Below, in pieces: positions 35,054 through 47,485 of a DNA stretch of 64,000 nucleotides (the stretch's first letter is position 1; the number at the start of each line of letters is the position of its first letter). The notes beneath the pieces are model-generated. The model made no database searches and had not been told where the DNA came from. It saw only the letters and a list, made by a program, of their open reading frames with translations. The position numbers were made by a program, and so were the translations under genes. Source of the DNA: Bedellia somnulentella (Eukaryota > Arthropoda > Insecta > Lepidoptera > Bedelliidae); contig OY755175.1 in NCBI GenBank assembly GCA_963576735.1, positions 10,370,401 to 10,434,400 on the forward strand, written 5' to 3'.

Positions 35054-35104
35054 AAAATAACAAGTAACTCACTTAGAATCTCTAAGTGAGTTACTTGTTA
35101 TTTT
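35054..35104. repeat. 24-bp perfect hairpin
   Basis: AAAATAACAAGTAACTCACT... and its exact inverse complement flank the 3-base loop ATC. It lies in the 3-prime non-coding part of the hAT element. Confidence 0.9.
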
Positions 35105-35216
35105 TTTGATTTGTAAGACTGTGTTTTAATTAGTCAGACTGCGGTTGTACCTTAGCGGCCAAATTCTGATTGTTTAAACTAAGATTTGTTTTTGATTCAG
35201 AGAAATTAAGACTCTC

Positions 35217-35339
35217 AGGGTGACTTGCCGATGCGAGACTAAACTGCGTGCTAAATCTCGCTGTTTTTGACGTTTCCTCTGTAGCCCAAAAGTCAGTTTA
35301 GCTTAAGCGCTGTTTTTTCTCGCATCGGCTAGTCACCCT
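35217..35339. mobile_element. Small MITE nested in the hAT element
   Basis: Terminal inverted repeats AGGGTGACTTGCCGATGCGA and CGCATCGGCTAGTCACCCT differ at one position; total 123 bp. I see no clear target duplication, so the superfamily is open. Confidence 0.7.
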
Positions 35340-35493
35340 AAGTTACACAGGCAATAAAAAACCTGATTATAATAGCAGTCGATGCCTTTTTTTACTATTC
35401 GAATAATATTCGAATAATTCGAATATTACCAAGAAAAAAGTCGAATATTCGAATATCAAAATATTTCGAATATTTGCAGGCCCTAATAGCGGA

Positions 35494-36895
35494 ACGATCC
35501 ATCACAGGCCAACTCCGACTTTCTAAGCTTGTGTTATCTTTTTCCCATCAAATCAACAATCTACTCCATCTCTAGGAATAATCCTTTCGAATCGTTTATC
35601 ATCCAGAAAATTATCACTTGTATCGTTCAAATATCGAACCGAACAATGCTACGTTAGTGTGATGTTATTACTTATTCATAGAGTTGGGAGATATTTCGTT
35701 TATTTTTTGGCCGCATGGTGGGCGTGAATTTGGAATGGGACTTGAATAAATTGAATTGTTTGACTATTTCCTTGCGTGAGCCCAACTGCATACGAACATA
35801 CGAGATTTACGACACTGCAGTAGTGTATCTAATGTTTATGTGTTAGAGAGATTGAAATATCAGTGTTTCGTGTGTGTATTGTTCCGTTGTATCTCGATAT
35901 ACTCTTTATCAGCCGCGGCCATCACGTCTTCGCATCTGTATCAATTACACCTAAAATTATTCAGGCTTGTTCCATGTATTCATATATCAGACACATCATT
36001 AGTGATGAAATCGAAATATAGAAAGTTATGATAGAAATAAAACAAAAGACTATATTTACCTAGAACCTTAATAATAAGTTCTTAAGCACATTATTTCACT
36101 TATTTTTTGAAATAATTATTGAATGTTTTTGATTTAAAAAGAATAGAAAAAGATCAAGCAATTCAAACCATCAATTTTTACTCGTACATCTTTTTAAGCC
36201 CAGGGGAAGTAAATAGTACTATCCTACTTTGACCCCTAAACAGGTTTAAGAAAGTTTCAATATTTATAGCTTTAGACACTGGGGTGGTCCAAGAGGATAC
36301 TTTTTTCTTATTGTAAAAGAGGAAACGAATGGGTCGGGATGGATAATTTAGTTGTTAAGATACGAACAAATTTTATTCCGCGTAAATATACCTATAAAAC
36401 ATCTTTCCGTGGAACAGATTCATTTACATACAAGTAATAAAATATCAAAGTTTTTGCAACATCAAATTGCAAAACTCAACCGTTAAATTATTTAAAACCA
36501 AATCATAATCACAAAATGGTCTGTCCGTCATATTCTATCGGAAATAAAACGACTGATGGGTTGATAAAAGAATTAATTTAGCTGCGTTTCTGCTGTGTCA
36601 TACATACCTCCATTGATGGAGATCGGTCAAACATGGCGGGCCATTGTGCACTACAACCTATCCTATGTATAAATGATGACACCAATTTCTCTGGGCTTGA
36701 CCTCACCGAAGTTCAGTTGTACGCAGCTTGAATGACTTTCCCTGGGGCTTAACAGATTATTTTCTACTTAAAACATAATAGGAGTATGTTCATATCTAAA
36801 CGAACATTAATGGAGTTTTGGTATCTTCGTAATCATTAGATTAATACAATCTTAAGATACTTCGTATTCATAGTAGAATGGAAAGTGCTCTTTTA
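35494..36895. other. No recognisable feature
   Basis: AT-rich intron; no repeat or coding signal recognised. Confidence 0.4.
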
Positions 36896-38530
36896 AATGT
36901 TGTGCTCATGAATTATCGAATGTTCTATCAGTGTTAGTTAACAACTCATTTTGCCAATGAGTTTTTCCGTCTTGTTTAAAAATTTCAGTGGTTAAACCAT
37001 TATTTAAAAAAGATGACAAAGAGGATATGAATAAATACAGACCAGTTGCTTTAATTTCAGTGTTTGCTAAAATATTTGAAAAACTCATGCATAAGCGCAT
37101 ATATGATTTTTTGGCCTCGAATAAAGTAATCAAAGAATCGCAACATGGGTTTATGGTGGGAAAATCAACCACCCTAGCATGTTACAAGGTAGCTAGTATG
37201 GTATCTGAATGTATTGACAAGAAAAGAGATGTTATAGTAGCTTTATTTGACATGACGAAAGCATTTGATTTTGCTGATCATGACATATTGATTAATAAAT
37301 GTGACAAGTATGGTATTCGAGGTCCTGCAAATGATTGGATAAATTCATATTTACGTGATAGGAAACAATATGTAGAAATTTCAAAGCGTACAAAACAGAG
37401 CGCTACTAATTATAGATCTAGCACGCAAATAAACAGATTCGGTGTACCGCAGGGAAGCATATTAGGACCAATATTATTTTTGATTTATATAAATGACTTA
37501 CCGGAAATAACCGAACATACATGTACGCAGATGACATTTCAGTTACAATTAGCTTTAAGAATGACATTAATTTTGAACGTGACATTAACTATACTATTGA
37601 TTCAATTTTGACATGGGTGAAAAATAATAATTTACATATTAATCTGGACAAAACATGTTATATTATTATAAGATTTTTCAACAGACTTCGACCCAAGCCA
37701 GACTTAGAAATATTTTGCGAAGGTGCCAAAGTTCATGGAAAAAACAGTGCCACATTTTTAGGTGTTTGATAATAATCTATCTTGGAAAGATCAAATAGAT
37801 AAACTAATTGTAAAATTAAATCGTTTCGTCTTCGCTCTTTATAGATTGTCAGTAACTGTTAACCAAAGCACAGCACTGCTAGCATACCATGGATATGTAG
37901 CGTCATTGTTAAGATATGGTATTATTATTTGGGGCAACTCTATACATATTCCTAAACTATTTATTGTACAAAAGAAATGTATAAGAGCCATATGTAGGAT
38001 TTATCCTTGGGATTCTTGTCGCCCTTGGTTCAAAGAATTAAAAGTATTGACCCTCACCTGCCTCTATATTTATGAAGCTTGTTTGTTTGTGAGACAAAAT
38101 AATGATCTTTTTGCATGTTACCCCAGTAATACTAGACAACATTCATTGGATCCATTTAAACTTATAGTTCCAACCGCGGGTACTGCTTTGGGAAAACGAA
38201 ATTGCAATGTAATGATAGCTAGGATCTATAATAAGATACCAAGAGAATTTAAAACTCTAAGACTCAATTTACTGAAACTTGAGCTAAAAAAATGGCTGAT
38301 AGAGAAATGTTTTTATGAACTCAATGATTTTTTTTCAGAATAATAATATAATTTGAAATTCGCGTCTGTTTAAATTAAATAAATATAGCTAATAAATTTA
38401 TTGTAATTTTTTTTAATGTAAATATTTGCATGCTAGCATACATAGTTAAATGTGATGAACCAATTGTAATAATGCAACATCTTCATTGTACCACATTTAC
38501 GCAAATAAAATTGATTATGATTTGATTTGA
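36896..38530 (+). mobile_element. CR1/jockey-superfamily LINE, 5-prime truncated
   Basis: Contains about 1.4 kb of reverse-transcriptase coding sequence, a short 3-prime UTR and the tail AAATTGATTATGATTTGATT (about 38508-38527). The 5-prime end is inferred from where protein likeness fades; no clear target duplication was found. Confidence 0.85.
36905..38343 (+). pseudogene. LINE ORF2 reverse transcriptase, frameshifted
   Basis: Three successive frames make one protein. The first (to about 37520, with an early TGA near 36958) carries SVVKPLFKKDDKEDMNKYRP, QHGFMVGKST, palm motif A (FDMTKAFDFADHD) and motif B (FGVPQGSILGPILFLIYIN). The second (37521-37769) carries motif C, YADD, and a thumb-like region. 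The third (37762-38343) carries LRYGIIIWGNS and IVQKKCIRAICRI, with the LKVLTLTCLYIYEACLF block typical of CR1/L2-like elements after the RT domain; it stops at 38341-38343. The apurinic endonuclease is missing. The catalytic residues remain but the frame is broken at two places, so it is inactive as read. Confidence 0.9.
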
Positions 38531-38939
38531 AATGGCTAAGATAATTTTATATTTGTAGCAGTCAGGTCAGGACGGGGTTATGTTACAGACGTGTGTAAAT
38601 GCGAAGTTGAAATTCATATGTAAATGTCTTCATTAGTGTTTTACCAAGTTAGTTCTGGCGATGTGCCTCGGAAACTGACTGTTTATTCTATTAAGCTGCT
38701 CTAGTTTGATTTCAAGTTGGTTTCAAACAAAACCATTAAATAAATGTCTCAAATAACTTCAACATATTATGCCTTAACTTGGTATCATAATGATATGAAT
38801 GCGGCACCATTTAAACGGGTTATAAAATAAATAAAACAAATAAAATTGGTTATGATGGTCAATTAATGCTATATAAGTAGCAATATAGAATATTAGTGAA
38901 AAACTATTTTGCATACTGCCCGCCTACCTATTATCATAG

Positions 38940-39057
38940 CTATTAATCTCAAGAAGAGTAGCCAGAGCTTCAGAATTAGAAAGCTACATCGTCCAACAAT
39001 CAGTTAAAAAGCCCTAAAACCCTCAGTCGACTTTTACGACCCGTGGGAAAAAAATGG
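38940..39057 (-). mobile_element. SINE-like family A, decayed minus-strand fragment
   Basis: The reverse complement gives CCCACGGGTCGTAAAAGTCG, GGGTTTTAGGGCTTTTTAAC and TTCTGAAGCTCTGGCTAC, all family A blocks. Confidence 0.6.
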
Positions 39058-39764
39058 GTTAGTTTTATTCTAGGCCGATACTACACAAGTATTTAACATA
39101 CCTTTTTATATACATAAATATTCTTTTTTCTCCAGAAATTGTTTATGTCCTATTCCGTTTTCAGAAGTTTGGTTAGTTACAATTTGTAACTTGCAACCAT
39201 TTAAGCAATAGTAAATTGATGTTCCACTGCGTTAACTGTCGCTATTTAATTTGTTAATTTGTATTAATTGTGAGGCAGGGGTAACGAACCGAGCGCAGCC
39301 TGTTATTGTGACAATTATAAACATTTAGTGTCCTAAGTACAAAATTCCTTTTAATGTCACAATTTCTTTATGTTATTTTTTTATCTAAGCGTTGGATTAT
39401 ATCAGCATTTCACAGCTATATTTGCCAAAATTATCTGCCTACCTAAATAATAGCGTGAGTATACGAATGTATGTATGTATTATTTGATTGATATATATAT
39501 TTTTTAATAGCTTAATAAAGCTATTAAAAAATATTTTTAAGTTCTATTTTATTTTAATCACAACCTGTTGAACTTAAATTTGTCTGCATAATTAAAAAGG
39601 TTATCAATACAAATTGCGCTTTTTACTAAGTATTCAGTTAGTTTGCATGAATTGTAGAAAGCAAATGAACCTAATATAATAAATACTTGATTGATAATAT
39701 TCTTTGAAATTCTAAATTTTTCGTATATCATCGCTATTGCTGGTTTTGCTACTGAAAGACATTT

Positions 39765-39997
39765 ATAGAGCCAATGTGGAAAGTAATGTTAGAAGAGGAC
39801 GAGCATGTAAATTAAATAGATGATGTCCTTAAAAATGCTGGTGTCCGAAGTGTGAAGACTAAAACAACATGTATGAAAAGATTGATAAATGTAGACGAAG
39901 CTCAAGAGGTTTGCCAGTATTCTACAAAGTGGCGATCGAAAGTATCTTTCTAACCCAATGGGAACTTACGTCGTGAGTATGTATATGTATGCATACT
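39765..39997 (+). pseudogene. RTE-like LINE family B, 3-prime end
   Basis: The plus-strand translation gives LKNAGVRSVKTKTTCMKRL, INVDEAQEVCQYSTKWRSKV and a stop, followed by GTCGTGAGTATGTATATG. This is the best-preserved copy of the family B C-terminus here. Several substitutions and an upstream stop show decay. Confidence 0.7.
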
Positions 39998-40649
39998 TTC
40001 TACCAACTTTGTTAGAGATGGGGGTTGACGAATAACTTTGTGGACCTCAAATATCGAACGATGCCAGAAAGTAGAGCAAAATGGTGACAACACTTAAGCT
40101 TACTTCTATTGAATATTCTGAATTTTAATAGCATTAACTAACCAACAGCTTGTAGTTTGGTTAATGTTTTTTCTTCTTAGTTATAGTAGTATTTCATAAA
40201 AATCCTTTCAACATATTTTAAATCACTGAGTTATACATCATCCGAGATAGTTCAGCTAAAACTTTTGTTGATATCTTAATTCTCAGTAGTCCTCCTCCTT
40301 ATTTAAACCCAAGCTGTCAGTGGCTCGTAAATAAACAAACAACTTGCTGACGATGACGGGCGGCTGGAACTAAATGAGTTAATCCAAATTATCATAACGA
40401 TTCTCCAAGCTAGGGAGCGTAGAATTTATGGATTACACAGATTACAGGATTCCTTTTGATAATATGTTTGAAGGAAACAAACCCTCTAAGGTGTGAGATT
40501 TCGTCTTCAGCATATAAGCGATTCTTGAGAATAAGTTTGCTATCATACTTTTAATCCAAAGATAGGATGAGCGTTGGAGAGATTGCCGCTTAGTATTGTT
40601 AGTAACATTTCTATAACCGTCATTTGCGAACAGTTGTTTCGTAGTAAAC

Positions 40650-40880
40650 TTGTAGGGAAAAATGCCAATGGGAAACATAAACATAGTAGGGAGATTCGTG
40701 TCAACGGCCTGGGCTTTGTTCCTCCCCACCCTCTATTCACACCCCTCGCGCCCCCCGCCCGCGCCCCGGACCGCGACCCCGCGCCGCGCCGCCACGCGCC
40801 CGCGTATACTACCGGGGAAGATTTCAAGGGTGGGCTGCTCTCACGATATTCTCCTTTACCGGCTGCCGCCCCTCGATAAG
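40650..40880. promoter_or_regulatory. GC-rich intronic island
   Basis: The block at about 40720-40800 (CCCTCGCGCCCCCCGCCCGC, ACCGCGACCCCGCGCCGCGC) is the most CpG-dense patch of the large intron. Overlapping frames on both strands are composition artefacts. It could be an intronic regulatory element or alternative promoter; there is no direct evidence for either. Confidence 0.3.
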
Positions 40881-41824
40881 AAATTAAGGTCGCGGGCACA
40901 GGTTTCAACTGCATCACATTATTACTACTTTATTAACGTTTATGGTCGTCTTAATTGATATGAATAAGAAGGTGTAAATCACTATCCTGAGGTCATTATA
41001 TCTGATTTTTAAATAGTCGTGGTTTTAAAACAGGCTTACTGAGTAAAGCAACTCTTAAACGATAAGGCTTAAGAATGACTTGCCAAATTTTATTCACCCT
41101 TCTTTTGTGGTCCTATTTTTGAAGGAAAGGTAATATCAATATTTTTGATTGATATGAAAATCTTAAAAGATGTTACTGTTATAAATTATGCCTTCAACTT
41201 TTTTGGCTTTATTCTTTTCACCTTTACCAATCTTTGACTTACGGGCGTAGTTAACGAAGAAAACATATTTAATTTGGTAAAGGTTGGTAATGTAAAGGTG
41301 AAGTTTTAATTGTTCCGTCCTTGTTCACCATTTCTACGAGCATACCTCTGTGTTCAACGTCTAATAAATAGCTAGGAGTATTTCTCAATCAAAATAAATC
41401 AAACTTAGTCAGGTGATTGATAAGAAAGAAATAGCTACAAAGTTCAATCAAAAATTAACTCGATTGCTTTAACTATTTTATATACTTTCTTGCGTTTACA
41501 AGTGATAATCCGAACGGAATCTCGAATTTACTTTCAACTTGTTGGTGTTGGATACACTTTACGCTGTCTAGACTAAACGTTGCTACTTCGAACAAGCGTA
41601 CATTACTAAGTACATATACTCACACCATTAGTTCACATTGAAGAAAGCAAGAAGATCGATCGCTACTTTGTATAATTCCGACAAACTTGTCGAGATTTAT
41701 TTATATTACCACACAAATTATACCACACAACCTATTTAACTAATTTAGTTTTAGTTTTCTTTGGTTATTTATAGTGATCTGTGTTAGAAGTACTAAAAAT
41801 GCTTTTGAAAATTAAAAAACTTCC

Positions 41825-41965
41825 ACTGAACGTACCTACATAGATAGGCAGAGATTATCGATCGCCACCTGTCTACCGCTTCGTCTACATTTAGCTTGCG
41901 ACCTCCGTGGTCCAGTGGTTTGGAGGCATGCTTCGATTTCGTTTCAATTCCCAATGACGACGTTT
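41825..41965. mobile_element. RTE-like LINE B tail (minus) beside a tRNA-like SINE head (plus)
   Basis: The minus strand of 41895-41825 reads NVDEAVDRWRSIISAYL, a family B tail. Immediately right, 41897-41965 (CGACCTCCGTGGTCCAGTGG, TTTCAATTCCCAATGACGAC) has A-box- and B-box-like blocks of another lepidopteran tRNA-derived SINE. Both are fragments. Confidence 0.5.
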
Positions 41966-42204
41966 TTTGATGATGGTTGAAGATGGCCCCAAATATCAAA
42001 TATCTCAAGTTTTTCAGTCGCTGATTATAACTTATAAAAATTTGCGCGATGCGTCGCCTATGTAACTTCTGAGGGTTGTGTGTGGTGTTCTGGATTCTAT
42101 TGATGAAAAAAAAAAAAAACTAAGTGGTTCTATAAGTTGAGTGGTTTCGCCGCCCATACATTAGAAACATAAAAAATGTGCAGATTTCCTCTTTTTTATA
42201 TACA

Positions 42205-42345
42205 TTACTAATAAATAAAGGATAAATAAAGGAAATAAAAATTTCGGAATCGAACCCGCGACCTCGGGTATACTTTTAAGTAGTGTTTTGTGTCGAAATT
42301 TTTCTTTCCTTTATTTACTAGTAATAATCCCCACATGAGGTTTTC
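42205..42345 (-). mobile_element. SINE family E, rearranged copy
   Basis: AATCGAACCCGCGACCTCGG (reversed tRNA T-arm), inverted AAATAAAGGAAA/TTTCCTTTATTT flanks, and the trailing AATAATCCCCACATGAGGTT match 33204-33412 and 55125-55345. The tRNA-like part is shortened. Confidence 0.65.
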
Positions 42346-42400
42346 ATGAACAAAAACATTCAAATTAATATACGTTACCGATATGGACGTAAGATTCTTA

Positions 42401-42538
42401 CGCCCGATTTCTGAATTGAGTATTCCAGCTGACAACAACTTAAGTATCGTTCTGTCGCATTGAAACCTTAACAACTGAATGAGACAAAACGATACTTAAG
42501 TCGTTCTCAGCTTGAATACTAAATTCAGAAATCGGGCG
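42401..42538. mobile_element. Tourist-like MITE (138 bp)
   Basis: Long imperfect inverted repeats starting CGCCCGATTTCTGAATT and ending AATTCAGAAATCGGGCG extend about 50 bp inward. TTA flanks both sides (42398-42400 and 42539-42541), the 3-bp target duplication of PIF/Harbinger elements. Non-coding. Confidence 0.85.
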
Positions 42539-42541
42539 TTA

Positions 42542-45500
42542 GTCTTGGATGCTATCCGATTTTTTTATGAAATATAATAAAATTGTATTGATGTCTGATT
42601 GTGATGTAGAATTTTATTTCACTACATTTAAAATTCACTTGGTCTTGAAGACGTCCTGATTAGATCATTGTTGTAGTTATTTTGGGCTTAATTTAATTTG
42701 TGCTGTGTGTACACACACATAATTATAAATACGTCTAGAATATAGCTATGAAAATCGTTTAAATTATCAGTGTATAATTTTCCGAGATATTATTATTAGG
42801 TTCAACCATTTGACACCCTTTTTCTTCTGAGGCTTTGGATGCTCAATAGGTACGTATTTATTCGGTCGTTTAGAAAATCTACGAAGTGAGCGCTTTCATT
42901 GTAATAGCAAGTTGTATGTTTTATTGAAGATAAATTGTAATAACGTGTCTTGCCATCTTCTAAGAAATCTTTTCACAAAATAGCGGTAAAGTAATATAAT
43001 TTATACTGAATGAAGGTTGATTAATTTATCTTAAAAGTTCACTTCCTCTATATACTATTGTTCAAAAATCTTCGAAACTCGTATGTGATGACTTCACTTT
43101 AACTTATATATTGCTTTTTATTGTACGTTTGGATATCTATCTCTGTTATGACGTGATCTATAATCGAAACTACTTTGTAATAGTATTTTTAGCGGGATGA
43201 AAGGCCAGACGGAGTAACCGCTAGCCGCCCGCCCTGCCGAGCCGCCCGCCCGCCTAGTCGCGCTCGCTCGCTATTGATCTTGAGAGGTTTAAACTTTCAA
43301 ACTTGGGACGTCTTTGCTATCACATCTCCAAGCAAATTAGCTTTTGCTTCTTTTCCAACTTCTTTCAATTATTACGATTATCGATTTCAAGTTCCGATTG
43401 CAATTTGGATTGCTAGGAAAAACTCTTGGTAAGGCAGTGGAAGCTAGAGTCGCTAGAAGTAAAGCGGATAAGAGAAATGTATTGTTGACTTAACGACTAA
43501 TAATTAACTGTCTAATTTATGAATGAAAAATGAACTGAACTAAAAATGTTTTTCATTTTTATGTGCTGGGATCAATTTTAACATTGCGTGACATTTCCTA
43601 AGTGTGATAGTGTCATGAGGCTTACTACTAAAAACTGAAGTGGATAAATGGTGTCGTTTTAGTTATCTTGATTTTCAGACCACATTGTAGCAAAGCTATG
43701 TTATATCCTTGAATTTTCACCGTCGGTCGGTGTTTCTTCTGGCCGGCACGAACTCGGAAACACCCTTACTGAGGGGAGTGTGATATATCGACTTGTACTC
43801 AAGAAGAATAGTATAAGTTCTCCCTTGCTATATTTATAAAGCTAACAATATTTACTATCTAAATTGAGATAGCAATTTTGAAGATTGAATGCCAAGTGCT
43901 TTGAGAAATGAAAAATAATACGTATAATGGTACTTCTCCCTATCTTGATGCTTACTAATGTTACCGTAATTTGTCTAAATCTTTTATTGTCGCGGGGCGG
44001 TGGCGGCGAGTTTAACCACGGAGTTTTTACATTACCTAAAACGAAATCAGTTTTCCGAGTAGCGATTTAGCGAAATGTAAAATTTTTATACGGTACCGAT
44101 TGTGGCAAATGGGAATTCCGCGCAAAATAAGTTTGCTTAACACAATGAGAGTTGAACGTTTAAGAATGAAATATAGTTGTGGTCCGCAATGCAGTGGTTG
44201 CATGGGGTAGCGGGTTGGATCGTGTTATAGTTAATTTGCTGTAACTCGCTGGTCGTTAGTACTTGCATCGTACTCGTGCACAAGAATCGATAGATGACTA
44301 CGACCGAACGAATACTCGACTATGTGGGAAGTTTCGAGTGTGGAATACGATATTTAAGTAGGGAAGCGGCACGATAGATTACCGTTTCCCTCATTCCAGC
44401 AAATCGAAGCTGTTTTCTGCTCGAGTATTGATTATCGCGATCATGTATCTCATCAAACTGTTTGGGATTTGGCATGTTTTCTAATAGGAAATATAGACGA
44501 AATAAATCCCTTTCACTGTGGTTAAAATGTTACGTCTGCTTTTAGTGTAAATAGACACAAATGAATTAAGTGCCATTACAAGCAGATAAACTAATGACTA
44601 CCTAAACTTTTGTATTCCGGATTTATAGTTGCAAATAGTTAGCTACTAAAGCAACTAAATCATTTGAATGTTGTTAAAAGTTTAGTAATTATATTATTTG
44701 AGTGTTATACAGCGTTAGGTTTTCCCTAAATAACAAAGCTATTTACGTTAACTTAAATCATTTGTGCCAATGATTTACAAATAAGCTCAGTTTCAGATCA
44801 ATAAATTTTTATTACTTTTTATTAATACAACTGTTTTTTAATCTTGGAGTTTTAAAACCTTACCTTTGTGCAATACGTTTCCTAATTTGAATTAGACATT
44901 TCACTGTTAAGAATAAATCATTTATGAGTTCTCATACATGTTTGTGTACGTTATGATGTAAAGATGTTGTTGACCAATGATTTGAGTTTGGATAGGTTAG
45001 GGTGCCTGACCGGATGGCTCTGATTTAGCCGTGACGGCCCCGCGGCGTGCTTATAGGAATTGATTGTTCTCGACACTAAAATCAATAATAACGAATTTAT
45101 TATATCTCTTCGACCCTCAGAGTTTGGTTCCATTGAAAGCCGCAGTCACAGTGCAGGTTGGATAGAGGGGTCGGCTATTGTTATGCTTAATATCGTAAAA
45201 TATCACGGAGCGCTCCTAAAATATTATCTTTATCCCATTGAATGTTAGCAATCGAATCGTTTGTGGCCTCAACTGGATGAATCAACGAGTTGAATGTTTA
45301 TACTTTCTTTTGTTATCTTATTTGGGTTTATTTATTTGTGCATCGGATATTAATTCGATGAGCGTTTAAGGTTTGAATTATAGCTTCATTACCCTCGCCT
45401 CAAATAAATTTAGTTTAATTGCGTCTTTCGTGTAGGAATTCAAAACAGTATGTTTAATGGATTATTCTATCAAGGTTTCAGAGGAGAAAGTTTTTTTTCA

Positions 45501-47267
45501 TGCGTTGTCTTTCCATATGAAGTAGTATGAAGCTCAGTGCTTCACAATTATGTGGTACAAATGTGACATAACCTAAAAGTCCTAAAACAAAATACACCAA
45601 TACGGATTGGATGTGCGAAGTGTTGAATACATTTTCGGTCTAGTTTATTTTCGAAATCAGTTTGTGATCAAGTTTAGACGTTAGGTATTTGCTGTTGCGG
45701 TTGTTATCTTTTGTCATCACGCTTCTAATTATTCAGCTTTGTGAAGCGTAAAGCTGGGTCAGATGCTTTTCAATGAACTTGGATTTAGAAAATGCAACAC
45801 AGAATTCTAGTTGGATTTTATAATGCTAGTGATGTGATTTTTTTGGCAAAATCGAGGTAGGTATGAAAAATTTACCTATTAAATTATACTAGTATGAAAA
45901 AGTGTCTTTGAATTGGAACTTAGTCAAGAAAGTTACATGCTTCTGGAAAGTCCTATACGCTTTTAACTATAAATCCTCAAAAAAAGATGAGTTTTTTTAC
46001 AAAGAATGCACTTCCGCTATTGAAATTGAAACGTTCCTAAGCAATCATTTATTCAGTAGCCACTGTCAACTAATAACATTTCAATAAACATTTTCATTTA
46101 AAGAAAATAACTCGATAAGATAAGCTTACTTTAATAAATAGCGGCGTAAACTTTGAAAAAGAAGAACAAAGTAAAGATGGAGGACATAAAAGGCAATATG
46201 AAGATAGAAGCACATTAAACTCGCTCCGTGTCGATGTTGAGCAACGCCCGTGCCGAACAGAATAGCGTTCTTGTTTACTGTTTCGTTCCACTGAAACAGG
46301 GTTTATTGCCTGTACACTGCTTTGTCTCCCTGGATACCACAGGCCTGCTATACTCACACGTTAATGGATTTTCCTACGAATTCTAACATATTAAATGTTA
46401 ACTCGAATTAAATGGCTTTGTGATTGGAAACGCAGTAGCAACGTGTGCATACTGAATCTCCAGATGATTCTTCTCCATGTTTCTTTATCGATGTAAAACT
46501 AAATTAAAATACTTTACAGTTTTCTGTGTTGAGTGAATCGTAAGCGAATTTTCCCCCTTCTATTGAGGTGCATTCTTGTCTTGTTACAACGCCCTTTCGA
46601 GACGTTCTGTCTGGGAAGGGTTCTCGCACTCACTTATGAGCACAAGCGACAAGTCATTAGTACTCTCTGACAGCCTGAAAATATATGAAATAAACTTAGT
46701 AATTTTAGTTCTCAGAAAATATAACTTCTCAATATATTTCAGTAGTTATTTATCGTTTGGCTAATGTTGTGGTAGCTGTAGTTGAGTTAAAGTTTCATAA
46801 ATGAATCTCTTCGTCTTTGGAAGCTAACACGTCATCTCTATGATATAGCACTTAGGGAGAAGTTTCATATAAAGAAAGTTTTCCTTGTAAAGCTTGGTAA
46901 GCAAGGAGCGTATACTTTAGTCGAGGCTAGCTGACGACTTTCGGAAACTTGCTCCTTCGGCCACTCTTGAAGTATTCGTTCCACGTAATTTCGTCTAAAA
47001 TATACGGCACCGGTTATTGTATTGGTTAAACGATTTTGTAGTTCTTCCATTTTGGATTTTTCGGGTTTAATTTACTCGTATAATATTTTACAAGTTTTTT
47101 AACAAGTAATTTAGTCACACAGACCTAGTTCTTCGTCTACACTCGTGAATATTTAATGTGTTGGAGGGAAACTTTTCTTTACTGTAATTGAATTTGCCTA
47201 CCTACCTAAGTTATAGGTCATTTCTTTATACAGGTTTTCCTATTATGTTATATTGATAGGTAGTGTA
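42542..47267. other. Repeat-poor intron stretch
   Basis: About 4.7 kb with no recognised gene or transposon. A GC-rich patch at 43200-43272 (AGCCGCCCGCCCTGCCGAGC) stands out. The frames listed on either strand show no family likeness. Confidence 0.35.
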
Positions 47268-47485
47268 GCCTTATGTTGCCTTAGAATACCACTACTTCTT
47301 CCCACGGGTGGGGTGTGAAACAACTGTAAGTTTTGTTACTAATTGATTATTGCACAATGAGGCTGGGGAACAATCACCAACCATACTTTATTTTACTATC
47401 TTATTCCCACTCAACTTACAAAAGTAGGTGAGGAATTTCTTATTCTAAAGATTTTAAAGATTGTTTAAGTTTAAGTGAGTATAGG
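47268..47485 (+). mobile_element. SINE-like family A, decayed copy
   Basis: CCTTAGAATACCACTACTTC, CCCACGGGTGG, GAACAATCACCAACCATACT and CAACTTACAAAAGTAGGTGA align in order with intact copies. Confidence 0.65.

Larger units (their letters stand above)
33665..35485 (+). mobile_element. hAT transposon, 1.8 kb, internally decayed
   Basis: Ends TAGGGCCTGCA... and ...TGCAGGCCCTA are inverted repeats flanked by a perfect 8-bp duplication ATAGCGGA (33657-33664 and 35486-35493). Both subterminal regions carry many TTCGAATATTCGAATA motifs (33675-33765 and 35395-35475), the likely transposase-binding sites. The interior encodes a broken hAT transposase and hosts a nested MITE and a hairpin. Confidence 0.93.

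Noticed and set aside
40543..40958. Overlapping open frames of 95-124 codons
   Set aside because: They coincide with the GC-rich patch, lie on both strands and have low-complexity Pro/Arg/Ala content.
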